NCBI GenBank assembly: GCA_001544595.2 | Contig: FCOH02000021.1 | Location: forward strand, 1-64,000 | Length of the DNA stretch: 64,000 nucleotides | Origin: Caballeronia peredens | GTDB taxonomy: Bacteria; Pseudomonadota; Gammaproteobacteria; Burkholderiales; Burkholderiaceae | Direction: 5' to 3' | Shown: positions 56,060 through 64,000 of the stretch, piece by piece | Layout of the letters: each line of letters opens with the position of its first letter | How positions within the stretch are numbered: position 1 is the first letter of the stretch | Position numbers and translations under genes: made by a program | The notes under the pieces: generated by a model | Databases searched by the model: none | The model's input: the letters and a program-made list of their open reading frames with translations, nothing else | What the model was told of the DNA's origin: nothing

Positions 56060-57144
56060 TGTCCGCCATGATTACCGTCAACGTCGAACTGGGCGAACGC
56101 GCCTATCCCATTCATATCGGTGCGGGCCTGATCGGCCGCACGGAGCTGTTCGCGCCGCATATCAAGGGCGCGTCGGTGGCGATCGTCACCAATTCGACCA
56201 TCGATCCCCTGTACGGCAACCAGTTGCGCGCCGCGCTCGAACCGCTCGGCAAAAAGGTGACGACCGTTGTTTTGCCCGACGGCGAGGCGCACAAGAACTG
56301 GGAAACGCTCAACCAGATCTTCGACGCGCTCCTCACCGAACGCGCCGATCGCAAGACCACGCTGATCGCGCTCGGCGGCGGCGTCGTCGGCGACATGACT
56401 GGTTTCGCCGCGGCGAGCTACATGCGCGGCGTGCCGTTCATCCAGGTGCCGACCACGCTGCTCTCGCAGGTGGATTCGTCGGTGGGCGGCAAGACGGGCA
56501 TCAATCATCCGCTCGGCAAGAACATGATCGGCGCGTTCTATCAGCCGCAGGCCGTGATCGCGGACATCGCGGCGCTGCATTCGCTGCCGGAGCGCGAACT
56601 GGCTGCGGGCATGGCGGAAGTCATCAAGACCGCTGCCATCAAGGACGCCGAATTTTTCGAGTGGATCGAAGCGAACGTCGACGCGCTCAACCGCCGGGAC
56701 GAGGCCGCGCTTGCGCACGCCGTGAAGCGTTCGTGCGAGATCAAGGCGGCGGTGGTCGCGTCGGACGAGCGCGAGGGCGGGCAGCGCGCGATCCTCAATT
56801 TCGGCCACACCTTCGGCCATGCAATCGAAGCCGGACTCGGCTATGGCGAATGGCTGCACGGCGAGGCAGTCGGTTGCGGCATGGCGATGGCAGCGGACCT
56901 TTCCGTGCGCCTCGGCAAGCTCGACGAAGCCGCGCGCCAGCGCCTCGTGCGCGTGATCGAGGCGGCGAAGCTGCCGGTCACGGCGCCGAAGCTGGGTGAC
57001 GACCGCTACGTCGATCTCATGAAGATCGACAAGAAGGCCGAAGCCGGCGAGATCAAATTCATCCTGCTGACCCGCTTCGGCGCGACCGAGATTGCAGGCG
57101 CGCCCGATCAGGCCGTGCGCGCAACGCTCGCAGCCAGCGTCTGA
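56059..57144 (+). CDS. aroB: 3-dehydroquinate synthase
   Basis: AroB converts DAHP to 3-dehydroquinate using NAD+ and a divalent metal. The 361-residue protein has the NAD region LPDGEAHKNWETL and IALGGGVVGDMTGFAAASYMRGVPFIQVPTTLLSQVDSSVGGKTGINH. It has the metal-binding histidines in NFGHTFGHAIE. The first ATG overlaps the aroK stop; an ATG three codons on (MITVNVELG) is an alternative. No strong binding site is present, so coupling to aroK is likely. Confidence 0.98.
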   Translation: MSAMITVNVELGERAYPIHIGAGLIGRTELFAPHIKGASVAIVTNSTIDPLYGNQLRAALEPLGKKVTTVVLPDGEAHKNWETLNQIFDALLTERADRKTTLIALGGGVVGDMTGFAAASYMRGVPFIQVPTTLLSQVDSSVGGKTGINHPLGKNMIGAFYQPQAVIADIAALHSLPERELAAGMAEVIKTAAIKDAEFFEWIEANVDALNRRDEAALAHAVKRSCEIKAAVVASDEREGGQRAILNFGHTFGHAIEAGLGYGEWLHGEAVGCGMAMAADLSVRLGKLDEAARQRLVRVIEAAKLPVTAPKLGDDRYVDLMKIDKKAEAGEIKFILLTRFGATEIAGAPDQAVRATLAASV

Positions 57145-57188
57145 TCCACGCGAACGGCGGCGAAAACCACGACGATGCGGAGCAGCCG

Positions 57189-58409
57189 GTGAGCGAAAAA
57201 CAAGTGCAACTTCCGGCGGGCGCGCCGTCATCGCTTGCGCTCGAAGCGCATCTCGCGCCGTACGCCGCGCATTCCGCGCAATCGCGCGGCCGCCGCTTCC
57301 CCGAGACGCCGCCCGCGGCGCGCACCGAGTTCCAGCGCGACCGCGACCGCATCGTGCATTCGACTGCATTTCGCCGGCTCGAATACAAGACGCAGGTGTT
57401 CGTCAATCATGAAGGCGACCTGTTCCGCACGCGTCTCACGCACAGTCTCGAAGTGGCGCAGATCGCGCGTTCGGTTGCGCGCAATCTGCGGCTGAACGAA
57501 GATCTGGTCGAAGCCGTCTCGCTCGCGCACGATCTCGGCCACACGCCGTTCGGTCATGCCGGACAGGACGCGCTGCACGAATGCATGCGCGATCACGGCG
57601 GCTTCGAGCACAACTTGCAGAGTCTGGCCGTCGTCGACCAACTCGAAGAACACTATGGCGCGTTTAACGGCCTGAACCTGTGTTTCGAAACGCGCGAAGG
57701 CATTCTCAAGCACTGTTCGCGCGAGAACGCGCGCAAGCTGGGCGATCTCGGCGAGCGCTTTCTCACGGGCAAGCAGCCGTCGCTCGAAGCGCAGATCGCC
57801 AATGTCGCCGACGAAATCGCGTACAACAATCACGATGTCGACGACGGCCTGCGTTCCGGCCTCATCACGCTCGAACAGCTTTCGGAGGTGAGCCTCTGGC
57901 ACACGCACTTCGAGGCTGCGCGCGCCGATTATCCGAACATCGACGGGCGCAGGCTGATTCACGAGACCATCCGCCGCATCATCAATACGCTGATCGTCGA
58001 TCTGATCGAGTCGACCAGCCGCAATCTGGAACGCGTCGCGCCGCAGTCGATCGACGACATCCGCAACGCGCCGCCGCTCGTCGCGCACAGCGAAGAAGTC
58101 GCGGCGCAGGCGGCGCAACTCAAGCGCTTCCTGTTCAGGAACCTCTACCGGCATTTCCGCGTGATGCGCATGGCCAACAAGGCGAAGCGCGTCGTGACCG
58201 GGCTGTTCGACGCCTTCACCGACGATCCGCGCCTGTTGCCGCCCGCCTATCAGGCGCGCCAGCCCGTCGCGGAGGAGTCGGCGAACGATGCGCCTTCGGC
58301 GAGCTACGACAGTTCGCAGGCGCGGCTCATCGCGCATTACATCGCCGGGATGACGGATCGCTATGCATTGAAGGAGTATCAACGCCTGTTTGTCATCGAC
58401 AACAACTAA
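57189..58409 (+). CDS. dgt: Deoxyguanosinetriphosphate triphosphohydrolase-like protein
   Basis: This HD-domain enzyme removes triphosphate from dNTPs and probably limits dNTP pools. The 406-residue protein has the HD motif ligands in RTRLTHSLEVAQIARSVAR and SLAHDLGHTPFGHAGQDAL, and later EIAYNNHDVDDGLRSG. The start is a GTG at 57189, 44 bases after aroB. It belongs to the shorter dGTPase-like subfamily rather than the 505-residue enteric Dgt, so the substrate is less certain. Confidence 0.93.
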   Translation: MSEKQVQLPAGAPSSLALEAHLAPYAAHSAQSRGRRFPETPPAARTEFQRDRDRIVHSTAFRRLEYKTQVFVNHEGDLFRTRLTHSLEVAQIARSVARNLRLNEDLVEAVSLAHDLGHTPFGHAGQDALHECMRDHGGFEHNLQSLAVVDQLEEHYGAFNGLNLCFETREGILKHCSRENARKLGDLGERFLTGKQPSLEAQIANVADEIAYNNHDVDDGLRSGLITLEQLSEVSLWHTHFEAARADYPNIDGRRLIHETIRRIINTLIVDLIESTSRNLERVAPQSIDDIRNAPPLVAHSEEVAAQAAQLKRFLFRNLYRHFRVMRMANKAKRVVTGLFDAFTDDPRLLPPAYQARQPVAEESANDAPSASYDSSQARLIAHYIAGMTDRYALKEYQRLFVIDNN

Positions 58410-58410
58410 T

Positions 58411-58432
58411 ATCGCGCATTTTCAAAGCGCGA
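58411..58432 (+). other. Small hairpin between dgt and ugpB
   Basis: TCGCGC near 58412 pairs with GCGCGA near 58427. The gap between the genes is only 45 bases and holds no clear promoter or terminator, so ugp may be partly co-transcribed with dgt. Confidence 0.35.
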
Positions 58433-58454
58433 ATTCGCAAAAGGAGACTCATCG

Positions 58455-59780
58455 ATGAGCTGCAAGCCCTTGTTCCGCTCGATCTCGGCCGCGGCCGTTC
58501 TGGCGTTCGGCGCCAGCACCGCGGCGCACGCCGCGACGGAAATCCAGTTCTGGCACGCGATGGAAGCCGCGCTCGGCGAGCGCGTGAACGACATCGCCAA
58601 CGATTTCAACGCGTCGCAGAGCGATTACAAGATCGTCCCCGTGTTCAAGGGCACGTATGACCAGACGCTCGCGGCGGGCATCGCGGCGTATCGCAGCGGC
58701 AACGCGCCCGCGATCCTGCAGGTCTACGAAGTCGGCACCGCAACGATGATGCAGGCGAAGAAGGCCGTCGTTCCCGTCTCCGACGTGTTCAAGCAGGCGG
58801 GCGTGCCGCTCGACGAAAAAGCTTTCGTTCCGACCATCTCCGGTTATTACAGCGACGCGAAGACCGGCCACCTGATTTCGATGCCGTTCAACAGTTCGAC
58901 GCCGGTGCTCTACTACAACAAGGACGCGTTCAAGAAGGCCGGCCTCGATCCGAACCAGCCGCCGAAGACCTGGGCCGATGTCGAAGCCGACGCGAAGAAG
59001 ATCAGGGCCGCGGGTTATTCGTGCGGCTACTCGTCGGGCTGGCAGAGCTGGATTCAGCTCGAAAACTACAGCGCATGGCATGCGGCGCCGTTTGCATCGA
59101 AGAACAATGGTTTCGACGGCCTCGACGCCAAGCTCGAATTCAACAAGCCGCTGCAGGTCGCGCACATCGCTTTTTTGCAGAAGATGGCGAAGGAAGGCAA
59201 CTTCACCTACGTGGGCCGCAAGGACGAGCCGGTGTCGAAGTTCTATAGCGGCGATTGCGGCATCATCACGAACTCGTCGGGCTCGCGCGCGACCATCAAC
59301 AAGTTCGCGAAGTTCGACTACGGCATCGGCATGATGCCCTACGACGCGAGCGTGAAGGGCGCGCCGCAGAACGCGATCATCGGCGGGGCAAGTTTGTGGG
59401 TGTTGTCGGGCAAGGACCTGGCGGTGTACAAGGGCGTCGCGAAGTTTCTCGCCTACCTGACTTCCGCGCCGGTCGCGGCGAAGTGGCATCAGGACACGGG
59501 CTATCTGCCGGTCACGCAGGCCGCGTATGAACTCACGCAGAAACAGGGCTTCTACGACAAGAATCCCGGCGCGGACATCGCCATCAAGCAGATGCTGAAC
59601 AAGCCGCCGCTCGCCTACACGAAGGGCCTGCGCCTCGGCAACATGCCGCAGATCCGCACCATCGTCGACGAAGAACTCGAGCAGGTCTGGGCCGACAAGA
59701 AGACGCCGCAACAGGCGCTCGACGCATCGGTGCAACGCGGCGACGAACTGCTGAGCCGCTTCGAGAAGGCCGGCAACTAA
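58455..59780 (+). CDS. ugpB: sn-Glycerol-3-phosphate ABC transporter substrate-binding protein UgpB
   Basis: UgpB is the periplasmic binding protein for glycerol-3-phosphate and glycerophosphodiesters. The 441-residue precursor has a signal peptide (MSCKPLFRSISAAAVLAFGASTAAHA), then ATEIQFWHAMEAALGERVNDIANDFNASQSDYKIVPVFKGTYDQTLAAGIAAYR, the UgpB family N-terminus. SSGWQSWIQLENYSAWH and YSGDCGIITNSSGSRA are also typical. AGGAG is eight bases upstream. It heads ugpBAECQ. Confidence 0.96.
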   Translation: MSCKPLFRSISAAAVLAFGASTAAHAATEIQFWHAMEAALGERVNDIANDFNASQSDYKIVPVFKGTYDQTLAAGIAAYRSGNAPAILQVYEVGTATMMQAKKAVVPVSDVFKQAGVPLDEKAFVPTISGYYSDAKTGHLISMPFNSSTPVLYYNKDAFKKAGLDPNQPPKTWADVEADAKKIRAAGYSCGYSSGWQSWIQLENYSAWHAAPFASKNNGFDGLDAKLEFNKPLQVAHIAFLQKMAKEGNFTYVGRKDEPVSKFYSGDCGIITNSSGSRATINKFAKFDYGIGMMPYDASVKGAPQNAIIGGASLWVLSGKDLAVYKGVAKFLAYLTSAPVAAKWHQDTGYLPVTQAAYELTQKQGFYDKNPGADIAIKQMLNKPPLAYTKGLRLGNMPQIRTIVDEELEQVWADKKTPQQALDASVQRGDELLSRFEKAGN

Positions 59781-59836
59781 GGTCGTTTGAGCCAGCGCCC
59801 GCGTGCCGCGCGGGCGCGTCGTTCAGGACACATCGC

Positions 59837-60721
59837 ATGGAAAAACGGTCTCGTTTCGATACGGGCGTCTTGCCGTATCTGCTCGTCGCGCCACAGCTCG
59901 CGATCACCGCGCTGTTCTTTCTCTGGCCCGCGGGCGAAGCGCTCTGGCAAGCGACGCAGAGCCAGGACGCGTTCGGCACGTCGAGCCAATTCGTCGGGCT
60001 CGCGAACTTCAGGCAATTGTTCGCCGATCCGCTCTATCTCTCGTCGTTCAATACGACGATGATCTTCTGCTCGCTCGTCACGGTGTCGGGACTCGTGATC
60101 TCGCTGCTGCTCGCCGCGTGCGCCGATCGCGTGACGCGCGGCGCGCGCGCGTATCAGACGTTGCTCATCTGGCCGTATGCGGTCGCGCCCGCGATCGCCG
60201 CCGTGCTGTGGTCGTTTCTGTTCAACCCGAGCATCGGGCTCGTCACTTACGCGCTGGCCAAGCAGGGCATCGTGTGGAATCACGCGCTGAACGGCACGCA
60301 GGCAATGTTCCTCGTCGTGCTCGCATCCGTGTGGAAGCAGGTCAGCTACAACTTCCTGTTCTTCTATGCCGGCCTGCAGGCGATTCCGCAATCGCTGATC
60401 GAAGCCGCCGCCATCGACGGCGCCGGCCCCGTGCGCCGCTTCTTCGGCATCGCGCTGCCGCTGCTGTCGCCGACGTCGTTCTTCCTGCTCGTCGTGAATC
60501 TCGTCTACGCGTTCTTCGACACCTTCCCCGTGATCGATGCCGCCACCGGCGGCGGCCCCGCGCAATCGACCAAGACGCTCATCTACAAGATCTTCGCGGA
60601 AGGTTTCCAGGGACTCGACATCGGCAGTTCGGGCGCGCAGTCGGTCGTGCTGATGGTGATCGTCGTCGGATTGACGATCGTCCAGTTCCGCTTCGTCGAA
60701 CGCAGGGTGCAATACTCATGA
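59837..60721 (+). CDS. ugpA: sn-Glycerol-3-phosphate ABC transporter permease UgpA
   Basis: UgpA is one of the two membrane subunits of the importer. The 294-residue protein has six membrane segments and the ATPase-contacting EAA loop EAAAIDGAGPVRRFFGIALPLLSP. It starts 56 bases after ugpB and overlaps ugpE by four bases (ATGA). Confidence 0.96.
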   Translation: MEKRSRFDTGVLPYLLVAPQLAITALFFLWPAGEALWQATQSQDAFGTSSQFVGLANFRQLFADPLYLSSFNTTMIFCSLVTVSGLVISLLLAACADRVTRGARAYQTLLIWPYAVAPAIAAVLWSFLFNPSIGLVTYALAKQGIVWNHALNGTQAMFLVVLASVWKQVSYNFLFFYAGLQAIPQSLIEAAAIDGAGPVRRFFGIALPLLSPTSFFLLVVNLVYAFFDTFPVIDAATGGGPAQSTKTLIYKIFAEGFQGLDIGSSGAQSVVLMVIVVGLTIVQFRFVERRVQYS

Positions 60722-61563
60722 TCGAGAATCGTCGCGGCTTCGATATCTTCTGTCACGCGGTGCTGCTTCTCGGCGTGGCGCTGATCGTGTTTCCGGTGTA
60801 CGTCGCGTTCTGCGCGGCCACCATGAACTCGAAGGAAGTCTTCAGCGTGCCGCTTTCGCTCGTGCCGAGCACGCATCTCTTCGAGAACGTCGCGCACATC
60901 TGGACCTACGGCAGCGGCAATGCGGCGGCGCCGTTCGGCCTCATGCTGGTGAACAGCCTCGTGATGGCGCTCGTCATTTCGTTCGGCAAGATCGCGGTGT
61001 CCATCATTTCCGCGTATGCGATCGTGTTCTTCCGCTTCCCGCTGAAGAACCTCGCGTTCTGGCTCATCTTCATCACGCTGATGCTGCCCGTCGAAGTGCG
61101 CATTTTCCCGACGGTGGAAGTCGTCTCGTCGATGCATCTGTCGAACACGTATGCCGGACTGACGCTGCCGCTGATCGCCTCCGCGACGGCGACCTTTCTG
61201 TTCCGCCAGTTCTTCATGACTTTGCCCGACGAACTGATGGAAGCGGCGCGCATCGACGGCGCGGGTCCGCTGCGTTTCTTCTGGGACGTCGTGTTGCCGC
61301 TCTCGAAGACGAACATCGCGGCGCTCTTCGTGATCACGTTCATCTACGGCTGGAATCAGTATCTCTGGCCGATCCTCATTACCAACCAGGTGTCGCTGCA
61401 GACGGCGGTGGTCGGCATCAAGAGCATGATCGCGTCCGGCGACACCGCGACCGAATGGCATCTCGTGATGACCGCTACCCTGCTCGCGATGCTGCCGCCG
61501 CTCGCAGTCGTGCTGACGATGCAGCGCTGGTTCGTGCGCGGTCTCGTCGATTCGGAAAAATAA
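60718..61563 (+). CDS. ugpE: sn-Glycerol-3-phosphate ABC transporter permease UgpE
   Basis: UgpE is the second permease subunit. The 281-residue protein starts MIENRRGFDIFCHAVLLLGVALIVFPVYVAF at the ATG overlapping the ugpA stop. It has six membrane segments and the EAA loop MEAARIDGAGPLRFFWDVVLPLSKTN. The frame is open far upstream through ugpA, but only this start gives the family N-terminus. Confidence 0.96.
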   Translation: MIENRRGFDIFCHAVLLLGVALIVFPVYVAFCAATMNSKEVFSVPLSLVPSTHLFENVAHIWTYGSGNAAAPFGLMLVNSLVMALVISFGKIAVSIISAYAIVFFRFPLKNLAFWLIFITLMLPVEVRIFPTVEVVSSMHLSNTYAGLTLPLIASATATFLFRQFFMTLPDELMEAARIDGAGPLRFFWDVVLPLSKTNIAALFVITFIYGWNQYLWPILITNQVSLQTAVVGIKSMIASGDTATEWHLVMTATLLAMLPPLAVVLTMQRWFVRGLVDSEK

Positions 61564-61579
61564 CGGAGACCTCTGATAG

Positions 61580-62665
61580 ATGGCTGCGCTGAATCTCAAA
61601 GGCGTGAAGAAATCCTACGACGGCAAGACGTTCGTGCTGCACGGCATCGACGTGGCGGTCGACGACGGCGAGTTCGTCGTGATGGTCGGGCCTTCGGGCT
61701 GCGGCAAGTCCACGCTGCTGCGCATGGTCGCGGGGCTGGAAAGCGTGTCCGAAGGCGCGATCGAAATCGGCGGCAAGGTCGTGAACAAGCTGGAGCCGAA
61801 GGATCGCGACATCGCCATGGTGTTCCAGAACTACGCGCTTTATCCGCACATGAGCGTCGCGCAGAACATGGCGTATGCGCTCAAGATCGGCGGCGCGGAC
61901 CGGGCGACCATCGACTCGCGCGTGGCGAACGCCGCGCGTATCCTCGAACTCGACCATCTGCTGGCGCGCAAGCCGCGCGAACTGTCGGGCGGGCAGCGGC
62001 AGCGCGTCGCAATGGGCCGCGCGATCGTGCGCGAGCCGGCCGTGTTTCTGTTCGACGAACCGTTGTCGAATCTCGACGCCAAGCTGCGCGTGCAGATGCG
62101 GCTCGAAATCCAGCGCCTGCACGCACGCCTCGCCACGACGAGCCTGTATGTCACGCACGATCAGATCGAAGCGATGACGCTCGCGCAACGCGTGATCGTG
62201 ATGAACAAGGGACACGCCGAGCAGATCGGCGCGCCGACCGAAGTGTACGAACGTCCGGCGACCGTGTTCGTCGCGAGTTTCATCGGTTCGCCGGCGATGA
62301 ATCTGCTCGAAGGGCGCCTGTCGGAAGACGGAACGACTTTCGCCGTCGCGGGCGACGGGCCGGCGCTGCCCGTCGCGGGCGCGAGCGGCCTCACGCGTGC
62401 GATGCACGGGCGCGAGTGGATCGTCGGCATTCGGCCCGAGCACATGACGCCGGGCATCGAAGGCGCGGCGAGCGCGACGCTCGATGTCGATTCGGCCGAA
62501 CTGCTCGGCGCCGACAATCTCGCGCACGGCAGGTGGGGCAATCACGACGTGGCGGCGCGCCTGCCGCACGAGCATCGGCCGCAGCGCGGCGAGCGCCTGG
62601 CGGTGTCGTTGTCCGCGCGTCATCTGCATTTCTTCGATCCGGCCACGGGCCTGCGCGCCAACTGA
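61580..62665 (+). CDS. ugpC: sn-Glycerol-3-phosphate ABC transporter ATP-binding protein UgpC
   Basis: UgpC is the ATPase that powers the importer. The 361-residue protein has Walker A GPSGCGKST (residues 37-45), the Q-loop VFQNYALYPHMSV, the signature LSGGQRQR (from 135), Walker B VFLFDEPLSNLD (from 155) and the switch His in YVTHDQ. A C-terminal TOBE-type regulatory domain follows, as in MalK-like CUT1 ATPases. It starts 16 bases after ugpE. Confidence 0.96.
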   Translation: MAALNLKGVKKSYDGKTFVLHGIDVAVDDGEFVVMVGPSGCGKSTLLRMVAGLESVSEGAIEIGGKVVNKLEPKDRDIAMVFQNYALYPHMSVAQNMAYALKIGGADRATIDSRVANAARILELDHLLARKPRELSGGQRQRVAMGRAIVREPAVFLFDEPLSNLDAKLRVQMRLEIQRLHARLATTSLYVTHDQIEAMTLAQRVIVMNKGHAEQIGAPTEVYERPATVFVASFIGSPAMNLLEGRLSEDGTTFAVAGDGPALPVAGASGLTRAMHGREWIVGIRPEHMTPGIEGAASATLDVDSAELLGADNLAHGRWGNHDVAARLPHEHRPQRGERLAVSLSARHLHFFDPATGLRAN

Positions 62666-62679
62666 AGAAGGAGGTCGAG

Positions 62680-63435
62680 ATGAGAACCTGGCCTTATCCC
62701 GCGATCGTCGCGCATCGCGGCGGCGGCAAGCTCGCGCCCGAGAATACGCTCGAAGCCATCGACGTCGGTGCGCGTCACGGTCTCCGGATGATCGAGTTCG
62801 ACGCGAAGCTTTCCGCCGACGACATCGTGTTCCTGCTGCACGACGATGCCGTCGATCGCACGTCGAACGGCCGCGGCGTCGCGAAATCGATGACCTACGC
62901 GCAACTGCGCGCGCTCGACGCGGGCACCTGGTTCGGCAACGCGTTCGCGGGCGCGCGCATGCCGACGCTCGCGCAAGTGCGCGAACGCTGCGCGAAACAC
63001 GGGCTCGCGGCGAACATCGAGATCAAGCCGAGTCAGGGGCGCGACGTGGAGACGGGCGTACTTGTCGCGCGCGAGGCGGCCACATTGTGGGCGGACGCGG
63101 ATCCGATGCCGCTGTTGTCGTCGTTTTCGTATGCGGCGCTGGAAGCGGCCCGCGACGTCGCGCCGAATCTGCCGCGCGGCATGCTGTACGAACGCGTGCC
63201 GCAGAACTGGCGCGCGCAGACCGCGGCGTTATCGTGCGTGTCGCTGCACGCGAATCATCGCTCGCTCGATGAAGCGCTGGTCGCGCAAATCAAGGACGCG
63301 GGCCTGCGCATTCTCGCCTACACCGTGAACGATCCGGCGCGCGCGCGGCTTCTGACGCAATGGGGCGTCGACGCGATCTGCACGGATCGCATCGACATCA
63401 TCGGCGCGGATTTTCTGGAAACGTCGTCGGACTGA
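62680..63435 (+). CDS. ugpQ: Glycerophosphodiester phosphodiesterase UgpQ
   Basis: UgpQ is the cytosolic enzyme that hydrolyses imported glycerophosphodiesters to glycerol-3-phosphate and an alcohol. The 251-residue protein has the GDPD signature AHRGGGKLAPENTLEA, EFDAKLSADDIVFLLHDD and the Glu in AANIEIKPS. No signal peptide is present, fitting the cytosol. I choose ATG 62680 with AAGAAGGAGG just upstream. It ends four bases from the stop of the convergent gene. Confidence 0.95.
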   Translation: MRTWPYPAIVAHRGGGKLAPENTLEAIDVGARHGLRMIEFDAKLSADDIVFLLHDDAVDRTSNGRGVAKSMTYAQLRALDAGTWFGNAFAGARMPTLAQVRERCAKHGLAANIEIKPSQGRDVETGVLVAREAATLWADADPMPLLSSFSYAALEAARDVAPNLPRGMLYERVPQNWRAQTAALSCVSLHANHRSLDEALVAQIKDAGLRILAYTVNDPARARLLTQWGVDAICTDRIDIIGADFLETSSD

Positions 63436-63439
63436 GACG

Positions 63440-63817
63440 TCAGCGCACGCGCGCGAGCAGAACGCCCGCAACCAGCGCAAGCCCGCCGACGAGCACGATC
63501 GTCTGCCAGGGTTTTTCGTGGATGTACGCATCAGCGTCTTCGAAGACGGCGCCGGCGCGCTGTCTCAGCACGGCGTGCGTGTCGTTCAGGCGCGCGCGGG
63601 CGTTGTCGAGACGATCGCTGATCTGCGCGCGCAGTGCGGCAGCATCGGCCGAGGTGCCTTCGGCCAGCGTGCTTTCGAGTTCGCTCAGGAGCGAGCGCAG
63701 TTCGGAACCGATGTCCTCGGCCGCCTCGCGTCCATGCCGCGCCATGCGGCGTGCACGGCGGCTGGTGGTGGTCCAGGAATCTCCGATGGCGTCTCGCGTA
63801 TTAGGCAATGCGTTCAT
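63440..63817 (-). CDS. DUF883/ElaB-like membrane-anchored protein
   Basis: The 125-residue protein starts MNALPNTRDAIGDSWTTTSRRARRMARHGREAAEDIGSELRSLLSELESTLAEGTSADAAALRAQISDRLDNARARL. It has a long helical, coiled-coil-like region and ends in one membrane segment YIHEKPWQTIVLVGGLALVAGVLLARVR. This layout matches the ElaB/YqjD/DUF883 family, some members of which bind ribosomes at the inner membrane in stationary phase. GGAGCGAT precedes the ATG. The exact role here is unknown. Confidence 0.88.
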   Translation of the reverse strand: MNALPNTRDAIGDSWTTTSRRARRMARHGREAAEDIGSELRSLLSELESTLAEGTSADAAALRAQISDRLDNARARLNDTHAVLRQRAGAVFEDADAYIHEKPWQTIVLVGGLALVAGVLLARVR

Positions 63818-64000
63818 AGATCGCTCCGTCGATGGATAGTCGTGGATTGCCCGCCCATTACAGCGGGGAAACCCATCATGCAGCAAATTCGGTGCCGATG
63901 CTGCGCGCCCGCGCGATATGCCGATGAACCTCGCCGCAAACACTCGCTCCGATGTTTGCTGTCGCGATGCGCCTGCACGTAAGAACTGCAAGCATTGCGT
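63818..64000. other. Upstream region at window end
   Basis: These 183 bases upstream of the - strand DUF883-like gene hold no clear gene or strong promoter on either strand. The window ends here, so the next gene is unseen. Confidence 0.4.

Noticed and set aside
59803..61563. Single open frame spanning ugpA and ugpE (586 codons) as a fused permease
   Set aside because: The first part is ugpA DNA read in the wrong frame; the genes overlap only by ATGA.

Overview
The window is a chromosomal segment of a high-GC betaproteobacterium of the family Burkholderiaceae, most likely Paraburkholderia or Caballeronia. I base this on gene order, on EF-Tu, RpoB and SecY sequences of Burkholderia type, and on linkages such as recQ between rpoC and rpsL and the ugp operon downstream of aroB-dgt. 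The genus is an inference from memory of family gene orders, not a search result.

Bases 1-35.8 kb are the core information-processing cluster, all on the + strand. It begins with the 3' end of a 5S rRNA and its terminator, so an rrn operon lies just upstream. Then follow tRNA-Tyr, tRNA-Gly, tRNA-Thr and the first tuf gene, tRNA-Trp, secE-nusG, rplK-rplA, rplJ-rplL with an L10-type leader, and rpoB-rpoC. recQ is inserted before the str operon (rpsL, rpsG, fusA, second tuf). The S10, spc and alpha operons run from rpsJ to rplQ. rpmJ, only 38 codons, is present at 32347. Internal promoters at 21.4, 26.4 and 35.3 kb each sit inside a perfect inverted repeat of 11-13 bp per arm, with the -10 box in the loop or at its edge. 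This is the most unusual regulatory structure I found.

Bases 35.9-46.5 kb hold envelope redox and cytochrome functions: cutA-dsbD, hemB and ysxC on the - strand, a dihaem cytochrome c4-like gene, the System II cytochrome c maturation pair resB-ccsB, and the methionine sulfoxide reductase pair msrP-msrQ. Haem synthesis, periplasmic thiol reduction, haem ligation and an acceptor cytochrome are thus encoded together.

Bases 46.5-58.4 kb hold lptM-lysA (-) divergent from cyaY (+), then mrcA (PBP1A, -) divergent from pilM-pilN-pilO-pilQ-aroK-aroB-dgt (+). No separate pilP is present. The C-terminal part of the pilO product resembles PilP, which suggests a PilO-PilP fusion, and PilQ is short.

Bases 58.4-63.4 kb are a complete ugpB-A-E-C-Q operon for uptake and hydrolysis of glycerol-3-phosphate and its diesters. 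It meets tail-to-tail a - strand gene for a DUF883/ElaB-like membrane protein. No transposon, prophage, CRISPR array or clearly foreign island is visible. Apart from the promoter/inverted-repeat pattern, the pilus gene architecture and a possible small RNA at about 39.3 kb, the window is conserved housekeeping DNA, and I found no convincing new multi-gene system.
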